DNA from: Azorinus chamasolen
Taxonomy: Eukaryota; Mollusca; Bivalvia; Cardiida; Solecurtidae
Assembly: GCA_963576725.1 (NCBI GenBank)
Contig: OY755252.1
Location: 26,804,722-26,868,721 of the forward strand
Direction: 5' to 3'
Length of the DNA stretch: 64,000 bases
A program made the position numbers and the translations under genes. The notes beneath the pieces are model-generated. The model was given only the letters and a program-made list of their open reading frames with translations. It searched no databases and was not told where the DNA came from. Below are positions 33,393-43,520 of this stretch, in pieces; the stretch's first letter is position 1; each line of letters begins with the position of its first letter.

Positions 33393-34413
33393 AATAATTG
33401 ATAAATGTCGCAATAATTTTGTAACCTTAAAGTAGACTGACATGATACACTCTTTGACCTAACTGACAACAGTGAAGCATTTTGAGCTAGGTCTGCACTG
33501 TTCGCTTAAACTCTGCCTGTTCGAATACGTAAAGTAATTAGGATGATGCTATATATTCCACAGAATTACAGATGTCTTAATAAGATGCGTAAATTGAAAC
33601 ATGTTCAGGTGTAACGTTTTTATTTCTCCACCAAACCCGTTCGTACGAAGAGACGATTCTTAAGACTGGTCATAGCAGGGTTTGGTTGAGAAAGGACGAT
33701 TTACAAGTACAAATGTATTTTAGTTCTCACATTATCTGTTGCTCTGAGTTATATACTCGCGTTATTCTGGAATACTTGGATATTTACGTACTTCTGGATA
33801 CCGATGTCACCACAGATGCTCATAGTCACACTAATAGTCAAATATCATATTAATAAGTGGTTAAGTATTTGGACAGAGAAACTGTAACAAATTGTACAGG
33901 CCTGGATACAACTGTTCCCAAAGGAGCAATTGCATAAAGTTTACCTTATTCCAAATTTTAATTATAAAACCGGGCTTAATTGTCTTAGTCTGTTTTACAA
34001 ACATATAGAGATAAAAAATAAGGTGTCCAAATACTGGTAATTGAGGTATTTGTCCATCTATCATCGTTGTACTATCACGTTGGTTAATGCAATTTCGTCT
34101 TTCAAATATATTATTGTTCGACACAATTGCATACTCGATACGATGAGGTGATTGGAATACAGACTAACCTGTATAAAGGCGACCATGAGAACTAAATGCA
34201 AAACGTGTCTTATGAACCTCAGTCTATGTTTTAATTCATTAATGAACATTTCACCTAATTAACGAGACCAATCGGTAGGCGACACGTGTGCCAAGAAAGT
34301 GCTGACCATGTCGTACACTGATCTGCATTATTCCATAAGAAGAGAGAGCATACCATGATCAGATCAATTCTAACAATATATAAGTGTATTCAGTTGGAAT
34401 AAGCATAAGTATG
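33393..34413. other. No firm gene (unit 2 counterpart of 20894-21908)
   Basis: Holds the same possible short exon (ATGGTCGCCTTTATACAG|GTTAGT, minus, 34186-34169). No other feature seen. Confidence 0.3.
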
Positions 34414-34613
34414 CAGTAGAACCTCTCTTTAACGGTCTCTAAATTACATCAATTATTTGTGTTAAAGGCCGGTGACTGCTTAAAGCAAGATGAAAGTAAA
34501 ACAGAACGCTCCTATAGGAGCGTTCTGTTACTTTCACCTTGCTTTAAGCAACCACCTGCCTTAATACCAATTAATTAAAACAATTTAATGGCCGTTATAC
34601 ACAGGTTTTACTA
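34414..34613. mobile_element. Family A MITE, complete
   Basis: CAGTAGAACCTCTCTTTAAC at the left; ACACAGGTTTTACTATA at the right is the worn inverted copy. The inner hairpin is AACAGAACGCTCCTATAGGA / GCGTTCTGTTACTTTCACC with GCTTAAAGCAAGATGAAAGT arms. The tandem duplication ends inside it. Confidence 0.85.
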
Positions 34614-34744
34614 TATATTTGTATAATGCAATCTTTGATAATACCTGTAACTGTTCACACCCTGTTGGAGAATTGGAGATAAACATGTTGGATGTGTCTC
34701 ACAGGGTAAATCAGCGTCCCGCATGGACCAAACTGTTTATTCGT

Positions 34745-34972
34745 TACCCTGTTGCTTGTTTATTCCAAATGTCAATACCTACTGAACATTCGTGTGAGAA
34801 ATAGTTACAACGAATTACGGAAGGTGGATCATTTTAACCGTTTTATAAAGTAAAGCAGCATATCTTTCAAATTATATTAGTAAACAGAGCAGACCCTGAT
34901 CAGACGGTCCATCCCGTCTGCTCTGGGTGTACGCTGCATGAAAAGACGTTTGTATGCGGGACAGGGTTAATG
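34745..34972. mobile_element. Family D2 MITE (right arm shortened)
   Basis: CAATACCTACTGAACATTCG, GAATTACGGAAGGTGGATCA and AACAGAGCAGACCCTGATCA precede a short core, GACGGTCCATCCCGTCTG. The end is GCGGGACAGGGTTAA. The core is a contracted form of the usual CTCCTATAGGAG hairpin. Confidence 0.6.
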
Positions 34973-35569
34973 GAGAAATGACAGAAAGCTTTAACTGTAT
35001 TGTTTTTGTTTGTTAAATATTGGCATTTCTGAAAGCAGTTGATATGCCTTTCATCCATAATTGACATGTACGCTCGTACATAACCAGAACGAGACAGTGA
35101 CTTAACACTACCTGCTCAATATTCATGTTCACAATGCATATCTAGAAACACATGTGGCAGTTTAATGAAGGTCGAAACTAATGGTGAAAGCTCCTGCAGT
35201 ATTACTGCAATTAGCGGTAAACATGATCAATTGCCTAGGTTCGAAGTGACACTTTTGTTATGTCGGTATGGTCCCCTTGAAGTTCAAGTTATAGAAGTTC
35301 AAATAGAATATAATTATATATGATACAATGGAATTTAAAAACTTACTTATCACAATAATTTTATAACAGAATATAAAATGCTCGATTCAATAACTGACAA
35401 TGTAGTAAAGACAAGCAGGAAAGGCCACACATAAGACATGACCATTACCAAAACACCAATAGAAAATAAGTGAGATACACTCATAACCGCGAACGAGAGA
35501 GCGATGTAAACCTCAAACATCGACAAACGTACAAGGACATAGACACAAGACAAACATAAAAGTAAGGGT

Positions 35570-35840
35570 GACAAAGAGAGTGTCGCCTTGGAACGGTCAG
35601 TGGCAAAACCACCACTGGGGGTTTTAACCTGTTTATTAACACCCTAACCCACACTTACCTTAAATATATCCTTAGTTTAACAAAGAGTGTAAATAAAGGT
35701 ATCCCTGTCGGACTTCCCCACAACAAAGAAGACGATCCACACAGGACAATTTGTAAATATAGCAGAAAACAGCTGTGAAAAGCCACCAAATATATTTTCA
35801 ATGACTTTACTAAATTCATAGCAACAAATTGAACCTTATA
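35570..35840 (-). mobile_element. Penelope-type 3' region remnant
   Basis: GTCGCCTTGGAACGGTCAGT, CACCACTGGGGGTTTTAACC and GTGTAAATAAAGGTATCCCT match 660-800. No coding part remains on the far side (the counterpart of 1010-1240 is missing). Confidence 0.6.
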
Positions 35841-35997
35841 TTTTGTAATGTGTAAAACACGAGAATTCTGGATATGTTTAAACAATAATGGTATTAATGT
35901 ATTAATAACACCAGTAGATTATATCCCTATAGTAACTATAATTACGAGTTTAATATGGAGACGCTAAAACACGACACATCATCTGGATCTTAATTAT

Positions 35998-36187
35998 TTC
36001 AACCCTTCCCCTGATGAATACCCATGTAGGAATTAATGACGTCATGAATATTAATAAGGTTATTTTTATAATGGCAGATGAACATAGGACATTTTGCCTC
36101 AGGCTCCTATAGGAGCCGTCTGATCTGGGTCTACTCTGTTTGCAGATGCGTCAAAATGCGCTTACATTCATGTAAGGGAACGGATTA
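35998..36187. mobile_element. TTAA MITE, family D
   Basis: TTCAACCCTTCCCCTGATGA, AATGACGTCATGAATATTAA, then GGCTCCTATAGGAGCC + GTCTGATCTGGGTCTACTCT, ending GGGAACGGATTAA. Part of the left arm before the core is lost. Confidence 0.7.
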
Positions 36188-36353
36188 AGTGACAATCAGG
36201 ACGCGGGTTAGCATATTAGAGGCTAACTCTGCTTAGCACTACCGCACGTGCATTTGCAATTTGTAAACAGAGTGGATTCACGTATTTGCTGTCAATCCGT
36301 GTACCTAGCAGGACAATGATTCACCATTACCCTGCTATGAAAATGAGATCTGG

Positions 36354-36603
36354 TTAACCCTTTCCTTCATGAATATTCATGCAAGAAATAATGATGACAT
36401 GGATATTGATTAGATTAATTTGTTATAATATCACATGGGTATATGCATTTGCAGCCATGGTAGAAACTGTAGAATCATATCTATATTATATCACAAGCAA
36501 ACAGAGCAGACCCTGATCAGACGGCTGGGCTAGGAACCGTCTGATCTAGGTCTACTCTGATTGAAAAGGCATAGCAATGCGTATTAATAGAGTAAAGGGT
36601 TAA
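36354..36603. mobile_element. TTAA MITE, family D
   Basis: Full-length copy: TTAACCCTTTCCTTCATGAA .. AAGCAAACAGAGCAGACCCT .. GACGGCTGGGCTAGGAACCG .. GTAAAGGGTTAA. TTAA at both ends. Confidence 0.85.
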
Positions 36604-36801
36604 GCTTAGATCTGTCAGAATAAAGCTTTATTGCCACATATACCCTATTTACATATAAATAAATCAGAACAAATATAAGCTAGTTCAGCAATAAACACCG
36701 GATCATTTTAGTGTTTATTTAATTCTTTACTACGTGAATATTCATGTTAGTAATGACGATATCATGGATATTAATTAGATCCATTTTTATAATGACTCTT
36801 A

Positions 36802-37495
36802 TTGAATACTGTTACTATAAATAGTAACAAAATAGCCGTAGAAAACTGTCATTACGGAGTCATGTGACCAAAGCCATAATATCCCGGCGGGTCGATTGTC
36901 CATTATCTTTTTCACGTGCAATGCGTTGACGTTAGCAATATAGCTCTAGATCTAGATCTATTCAAACATGGCTGGAGAAAGGGGTTTGACGTCGTTGTCA
37001 AATCGTATTCTAGATCTGGAAATCTGTAAAGTTTATACAATCGTAAAATTCTATTAAAAATCAATTTCTTTATTTGTATCGATCGGTACTACCTAACTTT
37101 GTTTATGTTATTCAAAAATGACAGTTATGACGTCATAATTTCACGTCATCCATCGGAAGTTCTCAAACAAACTAATAAGTTAAAATAGTGTAGTCAAAAG
37201 TAAAGTCATCGTTATATTAGTGTTAGTGGTTATTACGTCGGACTACATATTTTTCGACGGGGATTCGAATCCCCATGAAAGTATGACTATTCCTTCCTTA
37301 TTTTTGCAAAATTATAGATCTCTAGATCTATGTCAGTGGTTTGTTGGGATGTTACATCTACTGTAGATTGTGTTGAAATGAATAGGTGGCATATACATCT
37401 ATGTAGTAAAATGTTTAAGGTATTCAATAAAAAGGTCAAAATATGGCCTGTGTGTGCCTTCTGGCCAAAATGGCACACCTAGGCCATATTTTAAC
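36802..37495. mobile_element. 694-bp insertion with a tRNA-like head
   Basis: CTCTTA occurs on both sides (36796-36801 and 37496-37501), a probable 6-bp target duplication. The left block lacks the segment. Inside, 37213-37285 has TAGTGTTAGTGGTTATTACG and GGGGATTCGAATCCCC, resembling the A and B boxes of a tRNA. The acceptor stem does not pair, so it is not a tRNA gene. The tail has CTGGCCAAAATGGCACACCT. SINE-like or composite. Confidence 0.5.
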
Positions 37496-37602
37496 CTCTT
37501 AATAAACAGAGCATGTTTTGGCCATGACAGAAACTTTAGATTCATATTTATATTATATCATAAGCATATAGAGCAGAGGCTGGTCAGACAGATTTTTTAA
37601 GA

Positions 37603-38275
37603 GGCGTCTAAGCTGGGTTTCTCTTTGCAAAGACAATGCAAGGCGTCTGAACTGTGTCTCTCTCTTTGCAAAGACACTGCAAGGCGTCTGAGCTGGGTCT
37701 CTCCTTGCAAAGACACTGCAAGGCGTCTGAGCTGGGTTTCTCTTGGCAAAGGCACTGCAAGGCGTCTGAGCTGGGTATCTTCTTGCAAAGACACTGCACG
37801 GCGTCTGAGCTGGGTTTCTCTTTGCAAAGACACTGCAAGGCGTCTGAACGGTGTCTCTTTTTGCAAAGACAATGCAAGGCGTCTGAGCTGGGTCTCTCTT
37901 GACAAAGGCACTGCAAGGCGTCTTAGCTGGGTCTCTCCTTGCAAAGACACTGCAAGGCGTCTGAGCTGGGTCTCTCTTTGCAAAGACACTGCTAGGCGTC
38001 TAAGCTGGGTTTCTCTTTGCACAGACACTGCAAGGCGTCTGAGCTGGGTCTACCTTGGCAAAGGCACTGCAATGCGTCTGAGCTTGGTCTCTCTTGGCAA
38101 AGACACTGCAAGGCGTCTGAGCTGGGTCTCTCTTGGCAAAGGCACTGCGAGGCGTCTGAGCTCGGTCTCTCTTGGCAAAGACACTGAAAGGCGTTTGAAC
38201 TGAGTCTCTCTTGGCAAAGACACTGCAAGGCGTCTGAGCTGGGTTTCTATTGGCAAACGCACTGCAATGCGTATT
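37603..38275. repeat. 39-bp minisatellite, about 17 units, derived from a family D MITE arm
   Basis: Unit AGGCGTCTGAGCTGGGTCTC + TCTTTGCAAAGACACTGCA (39 bp). It corresponds to the MITE right arm GCCGTCTGATCTGGGTCTAC..TTTGCAAAGGCGTAGCAATGCG. As 39 is a multiple of 3 and the unit has few stops, long frames run through it on both strands (13-residue repeats CKDTARRLSWVSL and CQERPSSDALQCL). I read these as by-products rather than genes. Confidence 0.9.
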
Positions 38276-38442
38276 TGTTGACGAAAGGGTTAAAGTTGAA
38301 AAAAACAAACCATTATTGTTTAACTGAAGAGACAATTCACTATGCTAATTTGCTAGATGATTTTAGATAGGATGGTTAGTTTAAGAACCTTTTGAGCTGC
38401 ATCTACATTGTTTACGAATGCCAGTACACTTGTGTCCCACAT

Positions 38443-38692
38443 TTAACTCTTTCGGTGCCAATGTCGCCTGTTGGCACCATTGGAAACAGTGCAGTCCCAG
38501 GTCAGATGCCGCCTTTTCAAGGCGGCTTCTGACCTGGGACTTAACTGTTATCTGTATTATTTTAGCCCAAGCATAGAGGTTTTTAAAAACAAATGGTTTA
38601 CTAATATACCTTTATTATTTAGTTCAGAATGGTATTTAATATGAAATTAGTATTGCAGACGACATTTTAAAATTTGGCGCCAAAAGAGTTAA
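38443..38692. mobile_element. TTAA MITE, family G
   Basis: TTAACTCTTTCGGTGCCAAT at the left and GGCGCCAAAAGAGTTAA at the right, TTAA on both sides. The core is CCAGGTCAGATGCCGCCTTT / AAGGCGGCTTCTGACCTGG. Relative at 48298-48520. Confidence 0.8.
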
Positions 38693-38859
38693 AGAAAAAA
38701 ACGTGATGTGTTTTTATAGTGGATATATCGTCTTGGGTATAATAGGCAGTGTTTACAAATGTTTAAAACAAAAACATAACCAGAACATTTAATCCTTACA
38801 ATGCTGAATTTTCTAATGGACTATTCCTAAGTTGAAACCGGTCGAGCTTATTGTAAATA

Positions 38860-39035
38860 TTTAGGGATTTTGCTCAGGGTCTGCTCTATTTGCTAATGTT
38901 GTAATATAGATATGATTCTACAGCTTCTGTCTGAGCCAAATTGCCCTTTGTTCATACGCCATTATAAAACATACTCTTATTAATATTCATTGCGTCATTA
39001 TTTCCACATGAATATTCGTCAGGGAAAGGGTTAAG
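38860..39035. mobile_element. Family D MITE arm
   Basis: GCTCAGGGTCTGCTCTATTT, GATATGATTCTACAGCTTCT, TTAATATTCATTGCGTCATT and CAGGGAAAGGGTTAA. Right arm only. Confidence 0.65.
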
Positions 39036-39564
39036 GGGTTGGGGATAACGTGCCTGTTTACCTTAAGTTCACATCTTTACTTGTGCAAGATATTCTATTG
39101 TTTATATTTGTAAAGATTCAGAATGATTCACTTTCGAATGACATGTGCCAACCGGTGTTTATAACTCATTTATAGTAAGAGCACTTTTGTTCCGACATCG
39201 ATCAAAGTTGGGCAGAACATGTCAATCCAATGACATACTGTCATTTCCGTAAATAATAGACGAACTCATGTCTGTGATTTTCTAAGGCTTTAGCAGACTT
39301 CAGACAGTGACAATGCTCAGCTGAAAACATGTATGTATAAAGCGTCTGTAAATCGGCTGCAAGTATTATTGAAATGATATAAATATGTGTACAACTTTCT
39401 GTGTCATCTGCTTTATATGATAAATGGACAGAACATAACTCTAAAAGACGTTGCAATACTCGGCAACTGAAAAATATGGTTAACCCTTTACCTGATAGTA
39501 TTTTTAAGATACAACCTCTTTGAATAAATCTACCGAAAAAGAACATTAACTTGTGAAAAGGAAA

Positions 39565-39708
39565 ATTTTTAGAATTTTGTAGTTTGAAACCATTGTGATA
39601 AATAGCGCATTTGCTCCTATAGGAGCAAATGCTCTATTTATCACGATGCTTTCACCAAGTCACTGTTACAGAGTCGTCAAACCCCGTCAATATGAGGAAA
39701 TGGGTTAA
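39565..39708. mobile_element. TTAA MITE, family B (left end lost)
   Basis: GTTTGAAACCATTGTGATAA, ATAGCGCATTTGCTCCTATA / GGAGCAAATGCTCTATTTAT, then TGAGGAAATGGGTTAA. The core hairpin is almost perfect. Confidence 0.7.
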
Positions 39709-39956
39709 AAGGAAGGTTAAATATTACCACGTTACAACATAGTTACGACACTTGCAAAATAGTAGAAACAGATCAGACAATTATTGTCTCGCTCTGCTCA
39801 TGTATTAATGTAAATCTGATTATAGAGATTTTTACATGACCACCACTGTTACGGTTTTCAAGGGTTATTTTCAGAATGAATCTAATCTGCGATTAATTAC
39901 GTACAAAGTATTTACGTAAAGGGGAGATCCAAGTAAGAGGCATGCCTTTTTACATG

Positions 39957-40220
39957 TTAACCCTTTCCCTGATAAATATTCACATAGGAAATCATGACAT
40001 CATGAATATTAATAAGATTATTTTTATAATGGCATATAAACACTTGATAGTTTGGCTCTGAAAGAAGCTGTAGAATCAGATCTATATTACACCAAAAGCA
40101 AACATAAGCAAACAGAGCAGACCCTGATCAGACGGCTCCTATTGGAGTAGGAGCCGTCTGGTCAGGGTCTACTCTGTTTGCAGATGTGTCAAAATGCGCT
40201 TACATAAGGGAAATGGTTTA
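39957..40220. mobile_element. TTAA MITE, family D
   Basis: TTAACCCTTTCCCTGATAAA .. AATCATGACATCATGAATAT .. CAGACGGCTCCTATTGGAGT + AGGAGCCGTCTGGTCAGGGT .. GGGAAATGGTTTA. The core has a small internal duplication. Confidence 0.8.
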
Positions 40221-40269
40221 ACATTAACTTCTTCATTTCTCCACAAACCCCTATGTTATAACTTTGAAT

Positions 40270-40745
40270 ACGCCTTTAGCTATCTCTCTGCTCTCTGAAA
40301 CGCTTAAAGATACTTGGCGCATTATGAGCCTTTCTTCAGGCATTTGTTTGAGTCGTAAAGGTATTACAAGTCTTTCTTCAGACAGTCTTTGAGTTGTAAC
40401 TGTATCATTAATCTTCTTCCGGGAAGTGATTTAGTCGTGCCTGTGTTATACATCTATATTCAAAGAGTCGTTGAGTCGTGCCTTCATTATTAGCCTTCCT
40501 TCACAGAGTCGTTGAGTCGTACCTTCATTATTAGCCTTCCTTCACAGCGTGGTTGAGTCGTAAACTTCCTTCAGGAGTCTTCAAAGCGTAAGTGAATTAT
40601 TAGCGTCGTTGAGTTCTAACTGTACTATTGGATTTCCTTCAAACAGTCGTTTAGCCTTAAAAGTAGTACATGTACATGTATAAGCATTCCTTCTATCAAT
40701 ATTTGTGTCCTAACGATATTATTGAGGTTCCTTCAAACATTTGTT
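40270..40745. repeat. Degenerate 41-bp minisatellite
   Basis: Units such as TTAGCCTTCCTTCACAGAGT + CGTTGAGTCGTACCTTCATT + A match the array at 4268-4760 but are more degenerate, with spacing irregular in the middle. Confidence 0.7.
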
Positions 40746-40980
40746 TAACCCTTGCCTCCATAAGTACAACTTTCTACGCATTTGCAAACAGAGTAGACCA
40801 AGATCAGACGGCTCCCATAGGAGCCGTCTGATCAGGGTCTGCTCTGTTTGCTTTTGATATAATATAGATATGATTCTACAGTGTCCGCAATTGCCAAAAA
40901 CTTCTGTGTCCATGTGCTATTGTAGCAAATTAATCTAATAAATATTTTCTTACATGAATGATATGGCGTGACATGTAAAC
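40745..40980. mobile_element. TTAA MITE, family D (reverse orientation)
   Basis: TTAACCCTTGCCTCCATAAG, GTAGACCAAGATCAGACGGC + TCCCATAGGAGC, TGATATAATATAGATATGAT. The right end is worn. Confidence 0.75.
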
Positions 40981-41044
40981 TTGATATTTTGAAAGTACCA
41001 ATATATTGTAAAATAAAATCGTGCCCTGAATACACTGTTCTATG

Positions 41045-41510
41045 AATTGTGTTACCTCCCCTCGTATTTACATCATTTTCCGCAGTTTACTTTGTTGTGA
41101 ACACTCTTCATCGAAGAGACCGGACAGTGATACAGATAAAGGTGCGGACCCAAATACTAAAATCGTCATTTCTCCACCAATCTCTATACTGTGACCGTTC
41201 TTTAGAATCCCTTCGAAGCAATTCTAAGGGCTTGATGCAGATACAAGGGTTTTTTTCTGGAAAAAATGACTTATATTAAGGATGTTATCTGAACCTCTAA
41301 GACAATTCTAAGGAGTGTGCACAACCAAAGTTTAGGAACAGAAATAGAGGAGGTACTCTTGAATCATAATGCTATATGATCTATGCACGCTTTGTTAGGA
41401 TATCCGGCTGATGCATAGCTCACTTGACTTCTACATGAAAGAGATACATACATAAAAATACCTTAGAACTACAGTAAATTAGCCTACACGTGCACATGAC
41501 GTTGATGTAT
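41045..41510. repeat. Dispersed TTTCTCCACCAA / CTTTAGAATC repeat, otherwise no gene
   Basis: ATTTCTCCACCAATCTCTAT and GACCGTTCTTTAGAATCCCT recur at 21120-21180, 33620-33680, 52060-52120 and 61260-61280 in varied form. The open frame 41049-41279 overlaps it and is not credible as a gene. Confidence 0.4.
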
Positions 41511-41758
41511 CAACCCTTTCCGCCATAAATATTCATGTAAAAGGTAATGACGTCATGAATGCTAATTATATTAATTGTTATAACAGCACAAGGACACGGG
41601 ATCTTTTAACACGGCAGAAACTGTAGAATAATATCTAGAGTGTAACATAAGCAAACAGAGAAGACCCTGATCAGACGGCTTCTACAGGAGCCGTCTGATC
41701 AGGGTCTGCTCTATTTGCAAAGGCGTGAAAATCATTTATACGAAGGAGCGGGTATTAA
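41511..41758. mobile_element. TTAA MITE, family D
   Basis: CAACCCTTTCCGCCATAAAT, AATGACGTCATGAATGCTAA, core GACGGCTTCTACAGGAGCCG. The right end GCGGGTATTAA shares its TTAA (41755-41758) with the next element. Confidence 0.8.
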
Positions 41759-41982
41759 CCCATTTGCTACCACGATCCCATATATGGGACGTAGGCAAAC
41801 AGTGTAGACGCTGATCAGACGCCGCATAATGCGGCGTCTGATCGGAGTCTACACTGTTTGCTAATAGGAATTTCAATATAAAGCAAAAAGAAAATGAAAA
41901 TTTAGACCAGACATCCCTTGGATAAAAAATGGACTAATCCATTATATAAGAATGGATGAATCCACTGGGAGCAAACGGGTAA
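41755..41982. mobile_element. MITE, family E (TTAACCCATTTGCT end)
   Basis: Left TTAACCCATTTGCTACCACG, core CAGACGCCGCATAATGCGGC + GTCTGATC, right GGGAGCAAACGGGTAA. The ends are inverted copies (ACCC-TTTGCT / AGCAAACGGGT). It abuts the family D element at a shared TTAA. Confidence 0.75.
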
Positions 41983-42003
41983 TGTAGTGAAGGGGTAACT
42001 GTA

Positions 42004-42253
42004 TTAACCCTTCGCTTACTATTCACGTTAATATACCTACCTGTAAATAGTGAAGACCCAGATGAGACAGCTCATGCAGGAGCTGTCTCATCAGCGTCTG
42101 CACTATTTACAAGTTGATTGTGCAACCAATGCACTCCAGAGCAGTGATTGCATAGCGAAATACCTGTACACGGTGAAGATATATATAATTATACAACAAG
42201 GCATGGGTAAAGAAGGAGAAATGTATTTTAAAATTCAGCAAGGGAAGGGTTAA
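42004..42253. mobile_element. TTAA MITE, family F
   Basis: TTAACCCTTCGCTTACTATT .. TGAAGACCCAGATGAGACAG + CTCATGCAGGAGCTGTCTCA .. AGCAAGGGAAGGGTTAA. Further copies at 51594-51843 and 56053-56308. Confidence 0.85.
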
Positions 42254-42617
42254 CATTTGCCTGCTGAGCAAACGTGTACGAGTAGAACATGACACCGAAT
42301 TCAGTTGTAACAGCTGATGTAGATCGAGTGTACTTCTTGCCAGCGCAGTCGGAGTACCAAACAGTTTAGATCCTGGTGAGACGTCGAGATACTGTACGTT
42401 CCAAAATATTTTCATAGCCAATCATTCACCTGCCCACAGTAGCTTCAAGGTTATTATTTAGCCTATTTAGCAACTTTTGCAGTAGAACAAATAATTTATC
42501 CAACATTATCGTTTTCTTTATTTTGGAGTTCCATTCTATACCACGATTACAAACTTGAGTATCAAACAGGTCAAACAAATACTGACGTGATAAGGAGTAA
42601 ATTTTTCTCTCATCTGG
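42254..42617. other. Family C-like fragment and spacer
   Basis: TTAACATTTGCCTGCTGAGC and AACAGTTTAGATCCTGGTGA + GACGTCGAG show a worn family C element (42250-42400). Nothing else seen. Confidence 0.45.
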
Positions 42618-42748
42618 GTCCATGCTTATAAAGCTTTTTAGTTCAGTCTGGGTTTGTTCTCAAGCTTTTGAGCCATAGGCTCAAATCTGACCAATCAAAA
42701 ACTTGTGAACGAATTCAGACTCCACTACAAAGTTTTATAAGCATGGAT
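42618..42748. mobile_element. Family I palindromic MITE
   Basis: GTCCATGCTTATAAAGCTTT .. CTTTTGAGCCATAGGCTCAA .. AGTTTTATAAGCATGGA. Near-perfect inverted repeat centred on GAGCCATAGGCTC. Confidence 0.8.
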
Positions 42749-42872
42749 ACTGAATTCCAGCTTCCAGCAAAGGTGATCACCACATGTGCCCAGAGCAGCC
42801 TAAACATTAATAGCGTACTAACATATGTTAAGCTGGCGTTTTATTTCCGTCAAAGTAAAATGCAAGTATAGG

Positions 42873-42984
42873 TTAGAGCTTATAAACTGCAGTCTTCGAA
42901 AATAAGACGACCGATAACGCGAGCGAAGCGAAGCGTTTTAGGCCGTCTTATTTTCGAAGACTGCAGTTTATAAGCTCTAACCGA
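42873..42984. repeat. Hairpin H1
   Basis: GGTTAGAGCTTATAAACTGC + AGTCTTCGAAAATAAGACG is repeated inverted after a loop containing CGAGCGAAGCGAAGCG, with arms near 45 nt. This would form a very stable cruciform. Confidence 0.9.
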
Positions 42985-43394
42985 TTTAGTGATTGCCCTA
43001 CTTTTCAACAGGCTGAGTTTATAAGCCCCGCCCACTGAACAATGACAAACTTGTATATAGTCATGTGATTATGGTCCACCTAAAAGCCACACTCGTTTAT
43101 GCAAATCACTCAGAAAATCAAAACAAACGTCATCTTTGTTAAAATTCTCACATGTTTATGTTTTGAAAATCCTACACAGTGAAACTGGTTTCGCGCCTTT
43201 TTTCTTGTAAACATTGCCGTATTTAGCTGTGTCACGTAATCAAATATCCCCCACCTGTGTGTAAAACCTTTATTACACAGTTTTCTGTAGTACAAATAAT
43301 AATGGCCGACAGCAATCTAAACGTATCCCCAAAACTATGAAAAAAATAATTGTTGTGAAAGAGGGACGCAAAATCGCAATGGATATTTATAAAT

Positions 43395-43520
43395 GATAAT
43401 CCTTTACCTTATAGTAAATGACGCCTTTTGACCCACTTGGAAAGCCGAGAAGACCCTGATCAGACAGCTCATATGCTGTCTAATCAGGGTCTACTCGGTT
43501 TGCACACTTAATTCTTCACT
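43395..43520. mobile_element. D-like MITE inside H1
   Basis: TAATCCTTTACCTTATAGTA, GAAGACCCTGATCAGACAGC + TCATATGCTGTCTAATCAGG and CTCGGTTTGCACAC. The counterpart in H2 is at about 45857-45970, so it predates the H1/H2 duplication. Confidence 0.65.

Larger units (their letters stand above)
21983..34476. repeat. Tandem duplication, unit 2 (12.5 kb)
   Basis: Second copy of 11641-21972. Longer mainly because of the 2128-bp element at 29501-31628. Differences from unit 1 are scattered single bases and short indels, for example in the CT microsatellite, 15 nt extra at about 26670, and 7 nt extra in exon 1 of the gene. Confidence 0.95.
36715..38293. mobile_element. TTAA MITE, family D, enlarged by an insertion and a minisatellite
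   Basis: The left part is TTTAATTCTTTACTACGTGA .. TATCATGGATATTAATTAGA up to 36801. It resumes at 37496 (CTCTTAATAAACAGAGCATG, TTGGCCATGACAGAAACTTT) and ends GACGAAAGGGTTAA. The middle of its right arm has become the 39-bp array. The left-block counterpart (3229-3462) has neither change. Confidence 0.75.
34690..41300. repeat. Right block of the old segmental duplication
   Basis: Diverged counterpart of 1-5300, with the same landmark order. It is longer because of extra MITEs, the 694-bp insertion at 36802-37495 and the 39-bp minisatellite. Confidence 0.6.

Noticed and set aside
37213..37285. A tRNA gene
   Set aside because: The B box and T stem are good, but the acceptor stem does not pair and no sound anticodon stem is seen; it is a tRNA-like SINE head.
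37603..38275. CRISPR-like regular repeat array
   Set aside because: Units are contiguous 39-bp repeats without unique spacers, inside a eukaryotic MITE.
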